From positions 62,001-126,000 of the forward strand of contig JBBROM010000008.1 in assembly GCA_038229415.1 (NCBI GenBank): DNA of 64,000 bases. Reading direction: 5' to 3'. Source of the stretch: JANXUR01 sp038229415. GTDB taxonomy: Bacteria; Acidobacteriota; Terriglobia; Terriglobales; Acidobacteriaceae. Below the pieces are notes generated by a model, which saw nothing but the letters and a program-made list of their open reading frames with translations, was not told the DNA's origin and ran no database searches. Of the stretch, positions 26,278 through 34,732 are shown one piece after another. The position numbers were made by a program, and so were the translations under genes. How positions within the stretch are numbered: position 1 is the first letter of the stretch; every line of letters starts with the position of its first letter.

Positions 26278-26283
26278 ATTATA
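26278..26283 (-). promoter_or_regulatory. possible promoter -10 of the secreted unknown
   Basis: A perfect TATAAT is read on the minus strand, with a weak TTAATC-like -35 about 17 bases upstream. An ATCCTT-AAG-AAGGAT inverted repeat directly downstream (26265-26279) overlaps the expected transcription start. Confidence 0.4.
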
Positions 26284-26400
26284 GCGCGGAAATGGGGATG
26301 GATTAACTGGGAATTACTCCGTGACCAATCGGCATCCCGGTTTCGGGCCTTGGTACGACTGGACGGGCGAGGACGCCCGTCCCCAGACAAGCTCACTTTC

Positions 26401-27444
26401 TTAACGCTGGCTCACGGTTAGGCCTTTGAGGTCGAGCTGGGCGGGCAGCACGACGGCACCAGCTGCGGTAATCGCTTCGGCGACTCGCTGGCGGGCGTCT
26501 GGCTCGACGAGGAAGACGACGCAGCCTCCGCCGCCCGCTCCGCAGACTTTGGCGGCGCGTCCGCCGTACTTCAGGGCGGTGGCAACGAGGTGGTCAATCA
26601 GCGGCGTGGTGATGCCGGGGGCGTTGGTGCGGCGCAGCTTCCACTCTTCGCGCATCAGGCGGGCGACCTCGTTCCAGTTCTGCGCCAGCAGGGCGGCGCG
26701 CATGGCGGTCGCGATCGCAGCGATGCGGTCGAAGTTGCGAGTGACGCGCTTGTCGCCATTGATGCTGGCCTGGAAGACCTCCCAGTTATTGATGCCAGAC
26801 TGGCGCGGCGCACCGGTGTAGGCGATGAGGAAGCGCGAGTTGATCTCGGCCGCGGGCACGGCGAGAGCTTCGCGGCGGATGCCGTTCACGGCGAGATGCA
26901 GAGCGCTGGCGCCGCCGTAAAGCGCGGGATAGTAGTCCTGTGAACCGGTGGGTACGTGGATGATCTGGGTTTCGACATTCTGCGCAATGACGCGCAACTG
27001 TTCTTTGGTTAGCTTGCGGCCGCGCTGTTCCTCGGTGTATTTCGCGAGGGCGGCGGTGGTGGCGATCATTAGCGCGGACGAGCCGGAGATGCCTGCGCCT
27101 GCGGGCGACTCGGAGTGAGTCTCGATCGTGAATCCACCTTGCGGCTCGAAGAATTTAACCATCAACGCAGCGATGCTGTGCTGATGCCTCGCCGCGTTGG
27201 CCAGCGCGGAAAAGTTGGCGAAGCGGTCTTCGCGTCCGGTATCGAGCGACTTGAGGTGGATGGCGCCTCCCTGCTGCTTTGCATTCGGTGTGATGCGGCA
27301 TGACGTGCGAATCGTCAGCGCGAAGTTGACGGTGACGGCGGGCTGGTGAAAGAGGTAGATCGGCCAGAGGTCGAGCGTGCCTCCTGCGAGGTCAGCGCGG
27401 CAGGGGGCGGTGGCTAGGATGGAGAGGGAATTTATCTGGTTCAA
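26401..27444 (-). CDS. GHMP family sugar kinase
   Basis: Cytosolic small-molecule kinase of 347 residues, closest in look to the heptose/sugar-kinase branch (HddA-like). It has the N-terminal substrate motif APCRADLAGGTLDL, the ATP-binding loop SPAGAGISGSSALMIA, the IHVPTGSQDYYPALYGG segment and the C-terminal KVCGAGGGGCVVFLV motif. No heptose or galactose gene is adjacent, so the substrate is open. The LprI-like gene upstream on the same strand is separated by 11 bases, so they may share a transcript. Confidence 0.88.
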   Translation of the reverse strand: MNQINSLSILATAPCRADLAGGTLDLWPIYLFHQPAVTVNFALTIRTSCRITPNAKQQGGAIHLKSLDTGREDRFANFSALANAARHQHSIAALMVKFFEPQGGFTIETHSESPAGAGISGSSALMIATTAALAKYTEEQRGRKLTKEQLRVIAQNVETQIIHVPTGSQDYYPALYGGASALHLAVNGIRREALAVPAAEINSRFLIAYTGAPRQSGINNWEVFQASINGDKRVTRNFDRIAAIATAMRAALLAQNWNEVARLMREEWKLRRTNAPGITTPLIDHLVATALKYGGRAAKVCGAGGGGCVVFLVEPDARQRVAEAITAAGAVVLPAQLDLKGLTVSQR

Positions 27445-27455
27445 CTAACGGCTCC

Positions 27456-27935
27456 TCACGGTTCCCTGATCCAAGGTGAGCATGAATTTTCCTCGGCAAG
27501 ATAGGCCTGTAACTCCTTAATTCTTTGTTCGATGTAGCGCACGTTTACCCTGCCCCAACAAACGGGGAAGATCGAGCCAAAATGCTCGTTGTCACGGGTG
27601 CCCGGAGGGTACATAGCGTCGAGTTCCGCATCTCGAAATGCGCGCCACGCCCGCTCAGATCGCTGGATCGCGCCGAGTCGCTTGGAGTCTTTCGCGAACT
27701 TGGCAAGCACTTGGTGGTAGACCCTGTTCAATTGCCCGTCAGCCGACTGCCAATCTTGCTTAGCGCACACATTCATCTCGTTCTGGCTCGAAGCTTTGTC
27801 CCAGCAAGGCCTGTGCAAGGTTTGTGGATGGTCCTCGCTCTTCGACTCACAAGCATCGCTCGCGTGGCACGGCACACCGAATGCTATACGTGCGACGCAC
27901 AAAACAAGACTTATCCTAACTATTCTCGAAACCAT
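27456..27935 (-). CDS. LprI-like secreted protein (DUF1311)
   Basis: A 159-residue exported protein with a signal peptide ending near CHAS. The middle carries the lysozyme-inhibitor LprI N-terminal pattern: cysteine pairs, QNEMNVCAKQDWQSAD, then LNRVYHQVL and RSERAWRAFRDAE. Several cysteines (CESKSED, HRPCW, NVCAK, PVCWG, NSCSP) probably form disulfides. Some family members bind lysozyme; that role is not shown for most. The gene is 11 bases ahead of the GHMP kinase gene. Confidence 0.85.
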   Translation of the reverse strand: MVSRIVRISLVLCVARIAFGVPCHASDACESKSEDHPQTLHRPCWDKASSQNEMNVCAKQDWQSADGQLNRVYHQVLAKFAKDSKRLGAIQRSERAWRAFRDAELDAMYPPGTRDNEHFGSIFPVCWGRVNVRYIEQRIKELQAYLAEENSCSPWIREP

Positions 27936-28000
27936 GGCTCAGACTCCTAGATCAATTCGTTGCCTACGGCAGAGCGCCCAAAGAATCATAGTGCAAAAGG

Positions 28001-28028
28001 AAGAGGAGGCGGTCATCCGCCTCCTCTT
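28001..28028 (-). terminator. intrinsic terminator of nuoB
   Basis: A perfect 12-bp stem (28001-28012 with 28017-28028, loop TCAT) is followed on the minus strand by CCTTTT. It lies 30 bases after the nuoB stop. Confidence 0.85.
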
Positions 28029-28057
28029 TGGAATTCTATTGCTGCAACCGTAAGCAC

Positions 28058-28669
28058 TTATGATGTGATGTTCAGCGCCCGCGTGATCGTTCCGCGCTCG
28101 GCTTGAATCTTTTCCTGCAGCAGGGTGATGGCGTAGATGAGCTGCTCGGGCCGGGGCGGGCATCCGGGGACGTAGATGTCCACTGGGATGACCTGATTCA
28201 CGCCCTGCACGATGGCGTAATTTTGGAACACGCCGCCGGACGTGGCGCAGGCGCCCATGGAGATGACCCATTTCGGCTCGGGCATCTGCTCCCACAACTG
28301 GCGAATCACCGGAGCCATTTTGTTGGAGACGCGGCCCGCGATGATCATCAGGTCGGCCTGACGCGGCGAGGGGCGAAACACTTCGGCGCCGAAGCGGGCG
28401 ATGTCGAATCGCGACGCGCCCATGGCCATCATCTCAATGGCGCAGCAGGCTAGGCCGAAGGTCATAGGCCAGATGGCATTTTTGCGCATCCAGTTGACGG
28501 CGCTGTCGAGCGTGGTCAGCAGGAATCCCTGATCGTTGTCGGCTCCACCAAAGTTCAGCTCGCGCACACGCGAACGGTCGCTGCCCCCGACCTCCATGGG
28601 CTGATGGAGGTTGTGAATCGCCGGGATGATGAACTTGTCGCCAGATGTCAGGCTCGAAGGATTGCTCAT
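28058..28669 (-). CDS. nuoB: NADH-quinone oxidoreductase subunit B
   Basis: Subunit of respiratory complex I that binds the terminal [4Fe-4S] cluster N2 beside the quinone site. The 203-residue protein has the cluster cysteines in GLACCAIEMM, MGACATSGG and VPGCPPRPEQL, and the GASRFDIARFG and RVSNKMAPVIRQL motifs. The start is ATG 28669; the longer open frame adds a non-conserved stretch. The gene stands alone with its own terminator, without nuoA or nuoC. It may be a second copy or a relocated gene of the main complex. Confidence 0.95.
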   Translation of the reverse strand: MSNPSSLTSGDKFIIPAIHNLHQPMEVGGSDRSRVRELNFGGADNDQGFLLTTLDSAVNWMRKNAIWPMTFGLACCAIEMMAMGASRFDIARFGAEVFRPSPRQADLMIIAGRVSNKMAPVIRQLWEQMPEPKWVISMGACATSGGVFQNYAIVQGVNQVIPVDIYVPGCPPRPEQLIYAITLLQEKIQAERGTITRALNITS

Positions 28670-28762
28670 AGTGAGTTGATTGTACCTTTCCGCGAAATGG
28701 ATTGCCAAGGGTTGGGCCGCCATTTGGGCTTAGACTGAAAACTCTCTAGATAGCATCGCAGG

Positions 28763-29797
28763 TCAGGGCGTCACCAGCACTTTGCCAAACACCGCCCCCG
28801 CCTCCAGTTTTTCGTGCGCCGCTCGCGTTTCACTCAGCGGAAATGTCGAATCCACGACAGCTTTCAGCCGTCCGGCGAAAACGTGGCCGAGAACCTCGTG
28901 CAAGTCGCCCATGGTACCCATGTAGGAGCCGACGAGCGTCAACTGCTTGGCGAACAGCACGCGAATGTCAATCTTTGCCTCGGGCCCGGTGGTGGCACCA
29001 CAGGTCACGAGAGTTCCGCCCGGCTTCAGGCTGCGGACACTGTCGTCCCAAGTGGCTTGTCCGACGTGTTCGAAGACGATATCCACGCCTTCTTTCGCGG
29101 TGATCTTGCGCACTTCATCAGCGATCTTCTGCTGGTAGTGATTGAGCACAAAGTCCGCGCCGAGCTGGCGGGCGCGCTCCATCTTTTGCTCGTCACCCGC
29201 CGTGGTGATGACGCGGCAATGAAACATCTTGGCAATTTGAATCGCGGCCGACCCGACCCCAGAGCCTGCGCCCCAGATGAGCAGCGTCTGCCCGGCGCGA
29301 AGCGAGGCGCGCGCGAAGAGCATGTGCCACGCGGTGAGGAATACTAGCGGCACACTAGCGGCTTCGGCAAAGCTAAGGCTATCGGGAACCGGAATCACGT
29401 TGATGCGCGGCACCGCGATGTATTCACAGTTGCCTCCCTCGGCGCCATTGCCAAGTACGGCAAACTGGCGGCACAGGCTGTGCTCGCCACGGCAGCAACG
29501 GACGCAATGTCCGCAACTCAGCATGGGCGCGAGCAGAACGCGCCGGCCGGGCTTGAGTGTATTTACGGACTCATTGATGTATTCGCCGGTTTCGACGACC
29601 TCACCAGCGATGTCGCTACCAAGAATGTGTGGGAGCTGAACCCCGGGAAGTCCCTTACGCACCCACAAATCAAGGTGATTGAGCGCGCAGGCGCGTACGC
29701 GGATGAGAACGTGATCCTTGCGAAGGACGGGCTCGGCGATGTCTTCGTAAATGAGGACTTCCGGGCCACCGAATTGATGAATACGAACCGCTTTCAT
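28763..29797 (-). CDS. zinc-binding MDR family oxidoreductase
   Basis: NAD(P)H-dependent medium-chain dehydrogenase/reductase of 344 residues. The GroES-like domain opens with MKAVRIHQFGGPEVL, and the Rossmann domain has GAGSGVGSAAIQIAKM. The structural zinc cysteines C-G-H-C-x-x-C-x7-C are present. The position of the catalytic zinc cysteine is taken by asparagine (CALNHLDLW), so it resembles the quinone-reductase/enoyl-reductase group more than classical alcohol dehydrogenases. The substrate is unknown. It is divergent from a small membrane peptide and xdhC. Confidence 0.9.
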   Translation of the reverse strand: MKAVRIHQFGGPEVLIYEDIAEPVLRKDHVLIRVRACALNHLDLWVRKGLPGVQLPHILGSDIAGEVVETGEYINESVNTLKPGRRVLLAPMLSCGHCVRCCRGEHSLCRQFAVLGNGAEGGNCEYIAVPRINVIPVPDSLSFAEAASVPLVFLTAWHMLFARASLRAGQTLLIWGAGSGVGSAAIQIAKMFHCRVITTAGDEQKMERARQLGADFVLNHYQQKIADEVRKITAKEGVDIVFEHVGQATWDDSVRSLKPGGTLVTCGATTGPEAKIDIRVLFAKQLTLVGSYMGTMGDLHEVLGHVFAGRLKAVVDSTFPLSETRAAHEKLEAGAVFGKVLVTP

Positions 29798-29873
29798 AAT
29801 GAAACCAGTCTAGCAAGATGCGCCGTAAGGCGTGGTTGTCGGAATGGATGAGGCTAGGAGTAAAATCACTGGC

Positions 29874-29978
29874 ATGGATCCCATTTGGATTACTCTCTGG
29901 GTATGCATTGCAGTCGCGATCGGTATCCCTCTCCTCATCAAGAGCAAGAAAAAAACTGATAAGGGCAAGCGGGAATAG
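29874..29978 (+). CDS. possible 34-residue single-pass membrane peptide
   Basis: The reading frame gives MDPIWITLWVCIAVAIGIPL followed by a short LIKSKKKTDKGKRE tail. It has one hydrophobic segment of about 20 residues and a strongly basic tail, the layout of many real bacterial small membrane proteins (N-out or N-in cannot be decided; positive-inside favours the tail in the cytosol). TAGGAG at 29855-29860 is a weakly placed ribosome site, 13 bases away. The stop lies 29 bases before xdhC. No family is recognised. Confidence 0.45.
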   Translation: MDPIWITLWVCIAVAIGIPLLIKSKKKTDKGKRE

Positions 29979-30007
29979 TCGCGCAAGCGGCTGGCTGGGC
30001 GCGAAAA

Positions 30008-30910
30008 ATGCCGATGGATATTTACGAAGAGATTGTGGCGTTGCGGCGCGGCGGAAGGTGCGGCGCGGTGGCGACCATCGTCAATGTGCGGGGCTCGATT
30101 CCGTCATTTCGCACCGCGAAGATGCTGGTGCGTGACGATGGCTCGATTGTCGGCACGATTGGTGGCGGCTGCGTGGAAGCCGAGGTGTGGCAGGCTGCGC
30201 GCGAGGTGATGGAGCAGGAAAAGTCGCGCACGCTGACCTTTGACTTGAATCACGACCCCAAATTTGACACCGGCCTGGTGTGCGGAGGAACGCTCGATGT
30301 GTTTATCGAGCCGGTGCTGCCTCCTGCTGTTTTGTATTTGTTTGGCGCAGGTCATGTTTCGCAAAGTCTGAGCAAAGTTGCTTCCATGGCCGGGTTTGAA
30401 GTGACGGTAGTGGATGACCGCGAGGCGTATGCGAATCGCGAGCGCTTTCCTGAAGCACATGAGGTGATTGCGGCGGATTTTGCGGAAGCAACGCAACAGC
30501 TTTCGCCGGAGACTTCGAGTTACGTGGTGATTGTGACCCGTGGACATCGCGACGACATGCGGGTGTTGCAGTGGGCGATTACCACGCAGGCTCGCTACAT
30601 CGGCATGATCGGGTCGCGTCGCAAAGTGATTTCGATTTGCGATGAACTGGTACGGCAGGGCGCGTCGCCGGAGGACTTTGCCCGCGTTAACGCACCGATT
30701 GGGCTCGACATTGGAGCCGTAACGCCAGAAGAGATTGCAGTCGCAGTGACGGCGGAACTGATTGCAATCCGCCGTAGCTCCGAAGCGGCGCTGCCGCATA
30801 TGAGCTGCGTGACGCAATGGCAGAATCGGCGCAAGGATTCCGCTGCGACGCAGCAGGCGAGCGCCGAGAGCGATCCAGTCGAGTCACTCCCGCTGAAGGA
30901 TTCGTTATGA
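30008..30910 (+). CDS. XdhC/CoxI family molybdenum-enzyme maturation factor
   Basis: A 300-residue protein of the XdhC family, which inserts sulfurated molybdenum cofactor into xanthine dehydrogenase-type enzymes. The N-terminal XdhC_CoxI domain contains VRGSIPSFRTAKMLV, DDGSIVGTIGGGCVEAEVW and GLVCGGTLDVFIEP. The C-terminal Rossmann-like domain has FGAGHVSQSL and IGMIGSRRKV. It overlaps mocA in ATGA. The likely client in this window is the IorA/IorB-type hydroxylase at 55-58 kb. The last 35 residues are a variable polar tail. Confidence 0.93.
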   Translation: MPMDIYEEIVALRRGGRCGAVATIVNVRGSIPSFRTAKMLVRDDGSIVGTIGGGCVEAEVWQAAREVMEQEKSRTLTFDLNHDPKFDTGLVCGGTLDVFIEPVLPPAVLYLFGAGHVSQSLSKVASMAGFEVTVVDDREAYANRERFPEAHEVIAADFAEATQQLSPETSSYVVIVTRGHRDDMRVLQWAITTQARYIGMIGSRRKVISICDELVRQGASPEDFARVNAPIGLDIGAVTPEEIAVAVTAELIAIRRSSEAALPHMSCVTQWQNRRKDSAATQQASAESDPVESLPLKDSL

Positions 30911-31569
30911 ATGCGTCGAGGCGGGCACCAGCACTTTGCGGCATCATTCTTGCCGCTGGGGAATCGTCGCGCATGGGCCGTGAAAAGGCGCTGCTTCCGT
31001 GGCCGCCAAGTACAACAAGTCAACTGCCTGCGCAGCCTTCCGGAACGTTTCTGAGCGCGATGATTCGCCTCTTCGCTTGGCATACCGAACTGGTGCTGGT
31101 AATAGTTGGGCGCAATGCTCAGGTTCTGGCGCCGACCATCTATGGCGAGGGTGCATTCCTCGTGGAGAACCCCGAGCCAGAGCGCGGACAGTTCAGTTCC
31201 CTACAGGTTGGCTTGCAGGAAGTGCTAAATCGCGGGCGCGACGCTGTGTTGGTTACGCTGGTGGATCGGCCGCCGGTCTCCCAACCGACTCTTGCGCAGA
31301 TTATTGGGGGCTTTCACGAGGCGATTGAGCGCGGCCGTTGGGCTGCGGTGCCGGAGTATGAAGGACGGCATGGGCATCCCATCGCGTTCGATCGCGAGAT
31401 GATTGAGGCGGTGCTGAAGGCTCCGCCAACTTCGACCACGCGCGAGGTGGAACACGCGCATCAAGATAAAATCGAGTACGTTTCCGTCAATGATCCGCTG
31501 GTGTCTTTGAATCTGAACACTCTGGAAGAGTACGCCGCGCTGACGCAGCGTTTTGCAGCTCACCCTTGA
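30907..31569 (+). CDS. MobA-like NTP transferase (MocA type)
   Basis: A 220-residue GT-A fold nucleotidyltransferase that probably attaches CMP to molybdopterin to form the cytosine dinucleotide cofactor. It has LAAGESSRMGREKALLPW for NTP binding, LVTLVDRPPVSQPTL for the metal site and EGRHGHPIAFDREM near the C-terminus. The ATGA overlap with xdhC is the usual xdhC-mocA arrangement. The start at 30907 is chosen over the open frame inside xdhC. Confidence 0.9.
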   Translation: MNASRRAPALCGIILAAGESSRMGREKALLPWPPSTTSQLPAQPSGTFLSAMIRLFAWHTELVLVIVGRNAQVLAPTIYGEGAFLVENPEPERGQFSSLQVGLQEVLNRGRDAVLVTLVDRPPVSQPTLAQIIGGFHEAIERGRWAAVPEYEGRHGHPIAFDREMIEAVLKAPPTSTTREVEHAHQDKIEYVSVNDPLVSLNLNTLEEYAALTQRFAAHP

Positions 31570-31633
31570 CGTAGTATCGCGTGTCTCGTCGCAACAGCCC
31601 ATCCACTTACGAGCCACATCTTAGGAGATTCGC

Positions 31634-32353
31634 TTGAGTTTTGCCCATCTGGAAAATAATGCTTCGGAGTTCGTCCAAGCCATAGTTGACTTGAAGCCTT
31701 GCATTGCCGCATTCGATGCCGATGGCACGCTGTGGGCTCCCGACTCAGGCGAGCAATTTCTCTATTACGAGCTGGAGCACCAGTTAGTTTCGGATGAGAT
31801 TGCGACCTCGATTCTGCCTCGGTACCGCGACTACAAACAAGGCCTGATTGATGAAGACACCATGTGCGGCGAGATGGTGCAGATCCATAAAGGGCTTAGC
31901 GACGGATTTCTTCGCGAGGCCGCGACCGCATATTTTCAAGCACGCATCGCCCCCACCGTTTTTCCGGAGATGCAGGAGCTGGTTGCCAAACTGATCGCGC
32001 AGGGTTGCGAGGTGTGGGCGGTTTCTTCTACGAATCAGTGGGTGGTGGAGTGCGGGGTGGCAACATTCGGCATACCGGGGCATCGCGTGCTCGCCGCAGC
32101 GGTAGAGATGGACGGCGACATCGCCACGGATCGCCTGATTCGCGTGCCCAGCGGTGACGGCAAACCGGCTGCGCTGCGGGCAGCGCTGAAGGGGAATCTC
32201 GATGCGGCGTTCGGCAACTCGCGCTTTGACTGCGGGATGCTGGAGATGGCGACGGACGGCGTCGCGGTGAATCCGAATCCTGATTTGGAAGAGATAGCGC
32301 GCACCAAAGGCTGGCGTATTTATTTTCCAGAGGCGAGTCGCAACAATCGTTAA
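31634..32353 (+). CDS. HAD family hydrolase (phosphoserine phosphatase-like)
   Basis: A 239-residue HAD-superfamily phosphatase. Motif I is AFDADGTLW (nucleophile Asp and general acid Asp), motif II AVSSTNQ, and motif III the lysine in GDGKPAAL with the acidic FGNSRFDCGML region. The helical cap between motifs I and II is of the C1 type used on small substrates such as phosphoserine. The start is TTG, supported by TAGGAG at 31622-31627 six bases away. It is convergent with the NifU-like gene and overlaps it by four bases. Confidence 0.87.
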   Translation: MSFAHLENNASEFVQAIVDLKPCIAAFDADGTLWAPDSGEQFLYYELEHQLVSDEIATSILPRYRDYKQGLIDEDTMCGEMVQIHKGLSDGFLREAATAYFQARIAPTVFPEMQELVAKLIAQGCEVWAVSSTNQWVVECGVATFGIPGHRVLAAAVEMDGDIATDRLIRVPSGDGKPAALRAALKGNLDAAFGNSRFDCGMLEMATDGVAVNPNPDLEEIARTKGWRIYFPEASRNNR

Positions 32354-32715
32354 CGCACCGAACGCACTGAATCGAGCAGCTTGGTGAGTGCGTCCATCGC
32401 CAACTGAGCGGCGTGGCCTGAAGCGGGTGGCACGCCTCCCACCGCAGCCATAATATCTTCGCGAGTGATCTGGCAAACTTGATCGAGCGAGCGTTTCGCC
32501 GCAAGTTCGGTCGCGGCAGAGGCGCACGCCATCGCCGGTACGCAGCCTTTCGCACGAAAGCGTATCTCGAGGATAATCCCATTCGCGATGATTGCGGTGA
32601 GGTGCAGCACGTCGCCACATGCGGGGTTTTCGATTTCCGCCACCGCGTTGGCCGAAGCTACTTCTCCCACGTTGCGGGGATTCTGGAAGTGATCGAGAAG
32701 TTGCTGTGAGTACAT
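32350..32715 (-). CDS. NifU/IscU-like iron-sulfur cluster scaffold
   Basis: A 121-residue scaffold protein for iron-sulfur cluster assembly. The IscU landmarks are LLDHFQNPRNVG, ENPACGD with the first ligand cysteine, and KGCVPAMACASAATEL with the second. At the third site, where IscU has P-P-x-K-x-H-C, this protein has PPASGHAAQLA: the histidine stays but the cysteine is alanine. It may therefore hold a cluster with different ligation or serve as a carrier. No cysteine desulfurase is adjacent. Confidence 0.9.
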   Translation of the reverse strand: MYSQQLLDHFQNPRNVGEVASANAVAEIENPACGDVLHLTAIIANGIILEIRFRAKGCVPAMACASAATELAAKRSLDQVCQITREDIMAAVGGVPPASGHAAQLAMDALTKLLDSVRSVR

Positions 32716-32771
32716 GGCGAGCCGACGGGTTCCCTTTCAGCGCCAAGATATCATGGAGATGACGCATCGCT

Positions 32772-33620
32772 ATGTCACAAACCTTCCATCCCCACCGCGT
32801 GGTCAGTTTGCAGCCGAGCGCGTCGGTCGTGCTCTGTGGATTGGGTCTCGCGGAACGCATCGTGGCCTGCACCCGCTATTGCGCGGACGTTTGCCCCGAG
32901 TTGCGAAACGGTGAAGGCGCGGGCCCGGTCATCGTTTCCGATTCGTGGACGGCGCAATGCCGCGAGATTCTCGACGCCCATCCGGATCTCGTGATTGCGG
33001 CGATTCCCTATCAGCTCGAAGCGGTCGCTGAAATATTGAAAGCGGGCATTCGCTTTCTCGGGCTGGCGCCGCGCACACTTCAGGATATCTACGTTGACAT
33101 TGCGTCCATCGCTGGCGTGATGGGGGAAGCTGGGCGCGGCAGTCAGTTAGTCCAGGAAATGCGCGATGCCATTGCAGCAGTGCGCGAAGAAGTAAAGAAG
33201 TCGTTGTCAGAGTCAGATTCTTCCGCATCCTCTAAGCCGCTGGTTTATTGCGAAGAGTGGGGCAAGCCGCTGATCGCTTCGCAGCTGTGGGTTGCCGAGT
33301 TGATCGAAGTGGCGGGCGGACGCTTTCTGGGTGAGCCGGGCAAGACCACTACTGCGGAAGCAGTCGCCGCCGCGAATCCGGATATGATTTTGGCGGCGTG
33401 GTGCGGTGCGGGCGATCGCGTACCGCTGGAGAAAATCATTGCGCAACGCGGATGGGGCACCACTCAAGCCGCGTTATCAGGACAGGTCTATTGCATCGCC
33501 GATGAACTACTGAATACGCCAGCGCCAACTCTGGTAGGCGGCTTGCGGGCCATTGCCCATGCGCTACATCCTAAGATCTTCGTGCTGCCGCCCGGCATTC
33601 GGCGCATTCACATGCTGTGA
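32772..33620 (+). CDS. BtuF-like cobalamin-binding protein without signal peptide
   Basis: A 282-residue class III periplasmic-binding-protein fold, in the BtuF/cobalamin-binding family: RVVSLQPSASVVLCGLGL, CREILDAHPDLVIAA, LVYCEEWGKPL and VAAANPDMILAAWCG. There is no signal peptide or lipobox, and an in-frame TGA at 32760-32762 rules out an upstream extension, so the product should be cytosolic. No ABC permease or ATPase is nearby. It may bind a corrinoid or a metal chelate inside the cell; this is open. Confidence 0.82.
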   Translation: MSQTFHPHRVVSLQPSASVVLCGLGLAERIVACTRYCADVCPELRNGEGAGPVIVSDSWTAQCREILDAHPDLVIAAIPYQLEAVAEILKAGIRFLGLAPRTLQDIYVDIASIAGVMGEAGRGSQLVQEMRDAIAAVREEVKKSLSESDSSASSKPLVYCEEWGKPLIASQLWVAELIEVAGGRFLGEPGKTTTAEAVAAANPDMILAAWCGAGDRVPLEKIIAQRGWGTTQAALSGQVYCIADELLNTPAPTLVGGLRAIAHALHPKIFVLPPGIRRIHML

Positions 33621-33691
33621 TGTAATAAAGGTGTGCAGATACATCCCACAATCATCGCCTTCTCTCGCCTGTTCTTCGCCGGACGCTTCGC

Positions 33692-34732
33692 ATGAAAGTA
33701 GAAAAAGGCACCGTCCGCGCCCCGGAGATTGGACACACGTGGCTAAATTCGCCTCCACTTTCGATGCGCCATCTACGTGGCCGCACCGTTCTCATTGATT
33801 TTTGGGACTACACCTGCGTCAACTGCATCCGCACTCTGCCCTACGTGCAGCAGTGGCACGAACGCTACGCAGCGAAAGGTTTGACTGTGATCGGCGTCCA
33901 CACGCCGGAGTTCACGTTTGCGCAATATGAGTCAAACGTCGAGCGCGGCATTCGCGAGTTCGGGCTTACCTATCCAGTAGTGATTGATGCAGACCTCGAA
34001 CTGTGGAAGCTATTTGCCAACCGTTTTTGGCCGTCGAAGTATTTGATTGATGGCGAAGGATATCTTCGCTGGGCGCACTTTGGCGAAGGCGCGTATCGCC
34101 CGACAGAAGAGGCGATCCAGGAACTGCTGCGCGAGATTGACCCCCGCGTTGAGCTGCCGCCGCTGATGGATGCGGTGCGCGATGCGGATCGGGAAGGCGC
34201 GGTCTGCTTTGCTTCTTCGCCAGAGACATATCTCGGCCATCGGCGCGGGCGATGCGGCAATCCCGGTGGTTTGAAGGATGACTCGGTCGCGGAGTACGAC
34301 TTCCCTGCCTCGCTTGAGCTTGAGGAAAGTTATTTCTATCTGCGGGGTCGCTGGGCTGCGACGGCGGAGTATGCCGAAGCGGTTGGCGAAGGCTCGCACA
34401 GCATCGTGATCCCCTATGCCGCCGCTGGAGTGAATCTGGTACTCGCGTCGCCGCGTAAGACGAGCGGCGAGATGATTCTGCTGCAAGACGGCAAGCCGCT
34501 GACTCCGCTACAGGCTGCTGCTGACTTGCGCTTCCGGCAGACTAGCGCAGGGCCAGAGAGTTACGTCTCCGTAGATCGCGCGCGAATGTATCAGTTGTTG
34601 GCGAATGCGGAGTTTGGCAAGCACACGCTCGAACTGCGTTGCAGCGAAGGTATTGCGGCGTTGGCTTTTACCTTCAACAGTTGCCTGGATTCGCGGCATC
34701 CGTCGAACCGCAAGGCTGGAGCAACGGTATGA
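33692..34732 (+). CDS. DipZ-like thioredoxin-fold protein
   Basis: A 346-residue protein with an N-terminal TlpA/redoxin domain (about residues 10-150) and a C-terminal beta-rich domain of the DipZ type. The redox site is C-V-N-C in DYTCVNCIRTLPYV; EFTFAQYESNV and FWPSKYLIDGEGYLRW are family stretches. The C-terminal part has the ESYFYLRGRWAATAEYAE strand pattern. Unlike complete DipZ there is no CcdA-like membrane domain and no signal peptide, so it looks like a cytosolic thiol reductase. It overlaps the Nudix gene in ATGA. Confidence 0.88.
   Translation: MKVEKGTVRAPEIGHTWLNSPPLSMRHLRGRTVLIDFWDYTCVNCIRTLPYVQQWHERYAAKGLTVIGVHTPEFTFAQYESNVERGIREFGLTYPVVIDADLELWKLFANRFWPSKYLIDGEGYLRWAHFGEGAYRPTEEAIQELLREIDPRVELPPLMDAVRDADREGAVCFASSPETYLGHRRGRCGNPGGLKDDSVAEYDFPASLELEESYFYLRGRWAATAEYAEAVGEGSHSIVIPYAAAGVNLVLASPRKTSGEMILLQDGKPLTPLQAAADLRFRQTSAGPESYVSVDRARMYQLLANAEFGKHTLELRCSEGIAALAFTFNSCLDSRHPSNRKAGATV

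Noticed and set aside
31784..32872. 362-codon minus-strand frame spanning HAD, NifU-like and BtuF-like genes
   Set aside because: It crosses three genes with clear motifs in other frames and contains no known domain.
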